NCBI GenBank assembly: GCA_014905825.1 | Contig: JACGCN010000005.1 | Location: 1,488,001 to 1,552,000, forward strand | Direction: 5' to 3' | From: Lyophyllum atratum | Lineage: Eukaryota; Basidiomycota; Agaricomycetes; Agaricales; Lyophyllaceae | DNA: 64,000 nt | Shown: positions 57,490 to 64,000 of the stretch, piece by piece | Numbering within the stretch: position 1 is the stretch's first letter | Layout: every line of letters begins with the position of its first letter | The notes under the pieces: generated by a model | Database searches by the model: none | Seen by the model: only the letters and a program-made list of their open reading frames with translations | What the model was told of the DNA's origin: nothing | Position numbers and translations under genes: made by a program

Positions 57490-59256
57490 TTACAACTCGT
57501 CGTGGCCAGTCCCCGAAGCCTGGAAGGCTTCTGCCAGTTCTGTCATGATGCATCAGTAAATTGTCGACTTCATCGAGAGCGCATGATAGAAAAAGATGGA
57601 CTGCTGTTGTGATGCAAAGCAAAGCTAAAGAAAATAAGCAGGGCAGGACTTACTGCGTCGAGTTTGTTGGGGGATTTCTATTGGCAAGACAACATTATAT
57701 TCGACGAACAGATCTCCGTGTGTCGAATGCTCAAAGATGGGCATCCCCTCTCCCTTGATTGTTTGTACAAATCCTGAGCGGAGGTTGGTGATGTTCTTAA
57801 CATGGTATCGCAGCAAAACACACCTGGCTGAGTGACACCCATTCTAACAAGGCGTACAACATGTCCGTCAAGGTGAGTCAGGTTACGGTCGAAGCCGAGA
57901 AGGGCCTGACACAGAACTAGTAAGTCTGAAGTCCCAAGGATGATATTTGACGATAACGACGAACCTCATCAATACCGATTGTCTCTTTCCAGTAGAGACT
58001 GCTTTCCTTCCTACGCCAACCTCCTTTATCCTTTCTGGTCCGCACTCTCAGGACGACATCGCCTGCTTCCCAATCTGGGCTCTCATCCGCCTCCCCTTCA
58101 TAGACAATCTCGTGGCCCTCGGGCATACCAGGTGTTACCTCTAATGTGAAATGTGCGGTATGGTCTACGACTTTCTGGCCTCCACAATGGGGACATTTCT
58201 TTTTGATCGTCTTTCCGCGACCGCCGCAGTCGCTACATGTCACTTGGCTCTGTGCGAACATGCCGGGGAAAATCTGTTGGGAGCTTAGCAATTTGAAAAG
58301 ATGCTATGGGAGCGAAATGTATACCTGTTGCTTGACGAGCCGCACACCGGATCCACTACATGATGTACATGTATGAATGTCGCTGTCAGACGCCGCACCC
58401 GACCCTCGACAATGGTCGCAGAGGATACGCTTCTTGACCATGAACTAGACGGGAAATGTCAGGAGACTAGTCCATTCAAAGTGAGTATAGAGCCCTACAT
58501 CAATATTTGAGCCCGTGTAACTGCGACAGGGAAATCATCAGTCGGATTGGACGGCCGAGGAGTCATTCCGACTTACACATCCGCCAACTGAACCTCAAAC
58601 TCTGACACAGAACTAGGGCCGCGACGGGCTTGTTGTTGTTGATCTACAGTTCCACTGTGAATAAGACAGCGAGAGCCATGTCAACTCTTAGACTCACGAC
58701 CGCCAAAGAAATTCTGGAACATGTCGAAGGGATTTGCCTGGTGTTGACCACCTTCATGCGCCTTCAAACCCTCCTGTAGAAAGAGTCAAGGTGTGAGTGG
58801 AGGAAATTCTATCAGAGCACTGCATTGAAAGACCAAGGCTGACCTCTCCGTATTGGTCGTATATGGGGCGTTTCTAGATCATGGGATGAGAAAGTTTCGG
58901 TATATCTTACGACCAAAGTAGCTTACTGTGGTATCGGAAAGGACTTCATAGGCTGTATAAACAGTTTAGGGACTTCGCGTCGCGTATGTGACTGGTTCTG
59001 TAGCTCACCATGCGCGATCTCCACGAATCTATCTTCCGCATCAGGTTCCTTGTTTTTGTCCGGGTGATATTTCTTGCTCAGCTTCTTGTAAGCATGTCTA
59101 ATGTCCTTCTCGGAGGCGGACTTGTGTACTGTCGACCAGTGTGATTAGTGAAGCGCGCGTACTTGATAGTAGTGACATACGGCCCAAGACCTTGTAGAGA
59201 TCGGCCGCGGCAGTGAGAGTGGCGAGTAATAGCACAAAAAAGTAGGCCGAGAGCAT
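57490..59256 (-). CDS. SCJ1: ER-lumenal Hsp40/DnaJ co-chaperone (Scj1-like) ending in HDEL
   Basis: Starts with a signal peptide ([18 protein letters not shown]) followed by DLYKVLG and a J domain with [20 protein letters not shown] and the HPD tripeptide. Next are a Gly/Phe-poor linker ([14 protein letters not shown]) and four CxxCxGxG-type zinc repeats ([32 protein letters not shown]). The client-binding domain follows ([60 protein letters not shown]). The final exon reads [15 protein letters not shown]. Signal peptide plus HDEL places it in the ER lumen, where such proteins stimulate the BiP ATPase. About ten short introns; some exon edges are approximate. Divergent from the gene at 59423, with 166 bp between start codons. 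Confidence 0.92.
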
Positions 59257-59422
59257 GGCAACGAGAGTGGGGGCCGCAGAGGGACGTGAACGACGCAGAC
59301 ACGATGATGAATAGCGTTTTAAGTTTCTGGTCTACGTGTCCGTAGTACCATCAGAGTCACATGACGCATTACCATTGATATCCCTTTCGGAAGGCTTTCG
59401 ACGAAACTTGCCATTCGCTCCC
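59257..59422. promoter_or_regulatory. Shared divergent promoter region (SCJ1 / probable mitochondrial protein)
   Basis: Only 166 bases lie between the two opposite start codons. No CCAAT or TATA motif of note was found, and no unfolded-protein-response element was recognised. Confidence 0.45.
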
Positions 59423-61103
59423 ATGTTCGCTAATCGAATATCCCGGATTCGCAAACTTACAGTTACATCTCGCAGGAATTCCTCGCAACTCTCATCACTG
59501 TATCCATTTACCAAACTCCGAGGTTCGATTGTTCTTCCTCTCGTCCTACATTCCCACATCTTACTGGCATACAGCATTTCCCTTCCAACTTTCTCCCGAA
59601 GATGCGATAATTCAAATGGCACCCTACGCTTCTATGCTATGCGTTTTTAGGGACTTCATAGGATCGCTTGGCGCCCGCTTTCTCCCGGGATTTGGCTTCG
59701 AACCATTTCGGCCTGTTCGGATAACGCCTGTTTACTTTCCGGGATGGATCATCGACGGTCAGCTGTCGGCTGAAATTTCATATGAGGATGTGCAGGTCAG
59801 ACTTGCAATTGGCGCGGGGATAGACAGTATTGAATTTTCCCTTCAAGCGCACAACAAGTGGCATTATCCACGACTCGTATGTGACAGCAAAATCCGAATT
59901 CGTTGCACGTCCTTATGATTGAGACCTAATCAGATATTTACCGGGTGAATTTCATTACGACGTGTCATTGAATATCACCATCTGACTATCTTCCGCAGGG
60001 TCCGACTTTCAGGTTCTCTCTTGGGTCTCGTACTTCTCCCAGCGGTATCAAGGCGAAGCCGTCCCGTTTACAAAAGAACTCGAAGTGCAGCATGGCACCG
60101 AAGTCACTTGTCTACCGTATACAATCTCGCCGTTTGCTGCGCTTGACCTTGTACGCTCTCTGTCATACAGAGATGCTACTTTCCAAGACATTCGGGTTTC
60201 CCCAAAATCTATCAACACCCACTTGGTCAGCACGAATTCAGATCCCTGACGAATCTCCGTCTGACTCGCTTTTTCTTACCCGCTTCTTCTTACATAGCTG
60301 GCAGCATACCCCGTCTTATTTCCGCTATATCTCGCCCAGTACGAGTTCCGAATCCCAGCACGGGACGGCAAGCCTAGATTGATGACGCTGTTCATAGAAG
60401 CCTCTGGATCTAAGGTATTCCGACCGCCTATGGTTCTCTGACTTGTTGTTCAATTCGTCCTAGGGTTGTATTCGCTCGCAGTCACAACACTTGGGCCAGG
60501 ACTTCCGGGAATTACTGCCTTCAGCGCCCCAAAGCTTCATTGACTGGACTCATGACATGGACGATGTTGATGTTCAAGTCTTGCGTGGCGAGCCCAGCCC
60601 CTTCTTTACCCTTGCTGGTTTTTCCACGCCTGAAAAGCGTGGCATTGCAGCGGTCGTTGCGGAGTGGCTCAACAACGCTGTGGTCCATTACGACGCCGCG
60701 CCAAAATTGGTTGAAAAGAGCGGGATGATATCCTCTGATGCCGACCCGCGTATTCGGCCATTTTCCCCGGAGGAACAAGCTAAGAACACTGAATGGATGC
60801 TGCTCGGTGTAGAGATTGAGTCGACGAAGAGAGTCATTGCGGTGAGTGACTATCTTATACGCTCTAGGTCTTCCTCACCAAACTGTTGCACCGTAGTCTA
60901 TGAAAGACATCAACATAGACAAGGCTCGCGTTGTTGTTGTAGGCAACAAGAGGGCAATCCCCCAAGACATTTTCGACAATACAATAAATAGTCTGCAGTC
61001 GAAAATTAACGATCTCGAAGCAAAGCGACAGGAGACCACACCAGCTTGGTGGAAGGAGTGGCAAGAGATCTCTAAAACTGCTTCCACCACCAAGCCCAGT
61101 TGA
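59423..61103 (+). CDS. Conserved probable mitochondrial protein, unknown function
   Basis: The start MFANRISRIRKLTVTSRRNS is basic, hydrophobic and Ser-rich, as in a mitochondrial targeting peptide. After an intron at about 59522-59572 comes FPFQLSPEDAIIQMAPYASM, FRDFIGSLGARFLPGFGFEP, RPVRITPVYFPGWIIDGQLS. Further exons give VLSWVSYFSQRYQGEAVPFT, ELEVQHGTEVTCLPYTISPF, AAYPVLFPLYLAQYEFRIPA and MTLFIEASGSK. Then come QSFIDWTHDMDDVDVQVLRG, FSPEEQAKNTEWMLLGVEIE and a basic tail IASMKDINIDKARVVVVGNK. No named domain is recognised; I recall similar unnamed Agaricomycete proteins. The clean pattern of phases and the conserved aromatic blocks support a real gene. The exact exon edges between 59790 and 60000 are uncertain. 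Confidence 0.75.
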
Positions 61104-61585
61104 TTGGATGTATCTAATAATTGCCGCACAAGTGTGCGTTTCTGGCATATCAGACCACCCAGAGTGTCAAAGCCTTCGACATGGCGATTGAGGGGTGTAA
61201 GGGGATGTAGCCACATTACGCCTGATCGTAGTTCAATTTCTGACACTCCTGGAGGTCCGTGTTATGTCCGACATGAGACGCGATACTTGTAAAGGAAGAT
61301 GAGATATAATACATCTTAAATAATAAATCAGTTCGAAAGAAAAAAGGGCTCCCCGCATCTAACGACTATCAGTATAGGTTGAGGAACGTTGGAGGAACGG
61401 ACGCGAAAACCACTGGAAGTTCCAAATTCTCGTTGTGTCAGCACTCCTTGGCCTCGCCGTCGCCAGCCCCGTTGCAGCTCCCAACAAATGCAGGCAGATG
61501 CCACTCGTCACATCACGGGGACCGCGGCATTCATGACATAACGCTCATTGTCACTCTGGACCCCTTTTACTGTTAGTAGGCTCTT

Positions 61586-63567
61586 ATGGTGCACCACAGG
61601 CTCAACGAAAAGGAAACTAATCCTAATCCTCACGTCAATTTTATTACAGCTCTTCACGCCCATGAAGGTACAGAACAGGAGTCAGCAAGGCAGCTTCTAC
61701 GTGCTCTTGCGGCACAGGTGCGGCCAATTATGAAATCTCATGGTTTCTCGGTAAACAGTCTGGAGGAGGTACGTCTAGCATCTTTCTGGGGCATGATACT
61801 TTGTTTGAGATAGTACTGCAGTATGAGCATAACAGTGTTTTCGCCGGGAGAAATTGGAACGCGGGTGAAACAGTGGGTAAGTACAGTTTCTGTTGTTGAA
61901 CATACCGTTGACAAGTCGTCATGATCCTTCCAGAGCTCGTCCTACGCAGACCAGACAGAACCTTTCTCCCAACGTTCTGGCTTATGAGTACTTTATGTCA
62001 CGAGGTTTGTCTCGAAGACATCTAGCCAGCCGTTATGCGCTCACCCTGGCTTCTAGTTGGCTCACATTAAGGTCTTAACTCCTCCGTATATTTGACGGTG
62101 CCGCTGACCTCCAGACGACCCCTATGCTTAGCACATGAACCACGGACCTGCCTTCCAGGCTCTTTGGAAGCGACTGCGTGCAGAAGTACGTGCATTGCAA
62201 GATAAACAATACTATGGTGACGGTGTGTATCCGGTGGCGATATTGGTACAACATCCCGTCACTCAATTTGCAAATACCAGGCTATTGGTCATCGGGAACT
62301 CGTCTGGCGGACAATACAAGAGTAGCTGGAGTAGGGATCGAAGCAGGAGACCTACCAGAATACATGGTGCGTCCGACGCTATAATTCTAGATATCAAGTT
62401 GATCATCATTATAGTGCGGTGGTGCTCAAACCCGCACGCGTCCTTCCACCACCAGAACCCGTCGCTCACGCAAGCCGCGTGATACCACCATTACAGCGTC
62501 GACCTCATCAGGTCGACAAACCGCGAAGCGCCGTAAGGCGGGGGCAAGGGTCACATCGAAGACTGCTTTCGTCGGCAATGGTATGACGTTGGCTGAAGAT
62601 GTCGTCGATGGTAAAGGAAAGGGCGCTGGATTTGGCAAACAGGCTGCTAGGTTAGTTGCACCACCAGTTTTCCTTCATCCGCACGTCGTATTGACGTCTT
62701 AGCTTCCAGTAAACGTGCTCGAGAAGAACGAGCATTAGCAACTGAGCGACGAATACTCGCCCTACAAGGACAGGCCAAAGGTAGTTTATGCTTTCTGCCT
62801 CCGCACGTGTCATTTGCTGAGCCACCCTGTGTCCTTTCAGCATCTTCAAGCTCAAGCCCACCAACTAATATCGATTCAGAAACCGAGGACGAGGTTGACG
62901 AGGTTGAAGATGCAATCCCTGAGACGGACTCCGACCGCCGAAAAACTCTACTGGCATCTGAGTTGAACGATGATTTGGACGAACTGAAGTCGGGCATACT
63001 ATGGGAGTCCTTTGAGAACGATTTCGAATTCAGTGGATCGCAGGGCCAATCTTCACGAGATTCTGATCTTGGTTGCGATTTACCTTCGGGTTCTGGCTCA
63101 ACGGATACAATTGGGGCATCAACAAGGAAAGGAAAACGGAAGAAGTATACGTCGGACGACGACGATGATGACGCTGTTGGTTTGTCTCTTCCCTACCACT
63201 GATTTCACCAACAATATCTTACCTTGGCTCAACATCTAGTAATCCTTCCCGCTACTAAAGTCTCGAAGACCTCCCTAGACACAGCATCTTCACAAAAAGG
63301 AAAATTGACACAGACAGAGGCCGTCAACATTCCCATTAGAGGATCGTCGCTGAAGTGTCAAAATCTACCGCAAAAGCTAGTGGAACGTGAACCACCACCT
63401 ACATCCCAACAATGGGCATGTTTAGTTTGCACTCTGTGAGTTTCGATCTTGACCTTTGAACAAACCTACTCGCTAACCATTCACCACGCAGGAATAATGA
63501 TGTTGAGCATCTCGCCTGTTCCGCTTGTGCGATGCCTCGGGGAGAAGAGACTTGGAAACATCAATGA
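61586..63567 (+). CDS. WSS1: WSS1-type DNA-protein-crosslink repair metalloprotease with a micro-exon
   Basis: Starts MVHHRLNEKETNPNPHVNFI. Exons 61586-61768, 61822-61876, 61934-62004, 62057-62071 and from 62132 give the WLM domain: QLLRALAAQVRPIMKSHGF, NSVFAGRNWNAGETVELVLR, FLPTFWLMSTLCHE, LAHIK and HMNHGPAFQALW. Together they form the zinc site HELAH...HxxxH-type of Wss1 proteases. The 15-nt exon 62057-62071 supplies LAHIK. Then follow GYWSSGTRLADN, a basic linker, an acidic region (ETEDEVDEVEDAIPETDSD), FEFSGSQGQSS, and a C-terminal RanBP2-type zinc finger (WACLVCTLNNDVEHLACSAC). Wss1 removes proteins crosslinked to DNA and binds SUMO and Cdc48; SUMO-interaction is plausible through the acidic-hydrophobic stretches but not shown. 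Start codon is inferred. Confidence 0.9.
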
Positions 63568-63650
63568 CACACCCGACGCAACATATACAAAACTAATAAT
63601 CGTTGCCTACAACACAGTAGTCCGTGTCTTGTACTTTACATGGTATTCTC

Positions 63651-64000
63651 CTAGTAATTGCGATCCGTTATCTCCAGCAACTGTTGACGAGTATCAGCAC
63701 GCCATAACACAAGTATATAGGGCAACACGTACAGAATTTCATGGTCAGTGAGAGCAATCTCAGCTCCTCCAAATGCGACATTACAAGCTCCCCTGAATGA
63801 AAATCAGTCGAGTCAACAATCATCCGGAAATGATCAGATACGTACAGGTGCTCCCCAGCCTTTCCGGGAACCCTGACGCCATTGACCAGGGCTAGTCCAT
63901 GATAGAGCTTGGCGCCGTTATCCTCGTATCCGCCCTCAATCGGGCTTCTGCCCGGTGGAACCCGTCCATACGAGGTACGTACCCACTCCATTGTTTGAGG
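63651..64000 (-). CDS. DM9/DUF3421 repeat protein, partial (runs off the window)
   Basis: On the minus strand the frame reads WVRTSYGRVPPGRSPIEGGY, EDNGAKLYHGLALVNGVRVP, GKAGEHL. After a 48-nt intron it continues GACNVAFGGAEIALTDHEIL and ends at a stop near 63651. The pattern G-x-x-P-xx-A/S-xx-GGyE-xxG-xxLY, then PGK and C-x-VAxGGxE is that of DM9 repeats (DUF3421). The 5' part lies beyond position 64000. Whether the last codons include another intron is unclear. Convergent with the WSS1 gene, about 80 bases apart. Some DM9 proteins bind sugars; no function is inferred here. Confidence 0.75.

Overview
The window looks like nuclear DNA of a mushroom-forming basidiomycete (Agaricomycetes-like). 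Genes are split by many introns of about 50-60 bases. Gene content is fungal: a 1,3-beta-glucan synthase relic, a Los1-type tRNA exportin, a basidiomycete-type F-box protein, a DUF6533-like membrane protein and GCR1_C-type Cryptons. All calls come from reading the sequence by eye; no database was searched.

Region 1 (1 to about 25.5 kb) is a mobile-element and gene-graveyard compartment. It holds a decayed NTO1/BRPF-type PHD-finger relic (162-1360) and a long anonymous stretch with a scrap of hAT transposase (about 3.8 kb). A dimeric minisatellite (4381-5088) stops just before an apparently intact Crypton tyrosine-recombinase gene (5105-7774). A decayed Ty3/gypsy pol fragment follows on the minus strand (8020-9990). 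Next are one intact-looking 11-exon membrane-protein gene (10836-12534), a full-length hAT transposon with terminal inverted repeats (12717-17898), and a 1,3-beta-glucan synthase pseudogene in permuted order (18312-19993 and 22530-24125). A second Crypton (20147-22527) lies exactly between the two pseudogene pieces.

Region 2 (25.7-64 kb) is gene-dense and mostly conserved eukaryotic biology. In order: ataxin-2/Pbp1 (+), BUB1 checkpoint kinase (-), a small membrane protein (+), a Q-rich coiled-coil protein (+), a hAT scrap, a PD-(D/E)XK-like protein (-), an acidic protein with an LC3-interacting-like motif (-), an F-box protein (+), exportin-T/LOS1 (+), cullin-3 (+), a SLOG/Rossmann-like protein (+), an aquaporin (-), a small secreted protein (-), an ER Hsp40 ending in HDEL (-), a probable mitochondrial protein of unknown role (+), a WSS1 protease (+), and a DM9/DUF3421 gene running off the end (-). 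Several neighbours are divergent pairs sharing 150-400 bp promoters.

The points most worth checking are: the exon+intron tandem duplication in BUB1 that multiplies an F-x-PFVDEN motif; the 15-nt micro-exon carrying part of the WSS1 active site; the two Cryptons with matching exon structure, one apparently intact; the permuted glucan-synthase relic around Crypton 2; and the in-frame dimeric minisatellite in front of Crypton 1.
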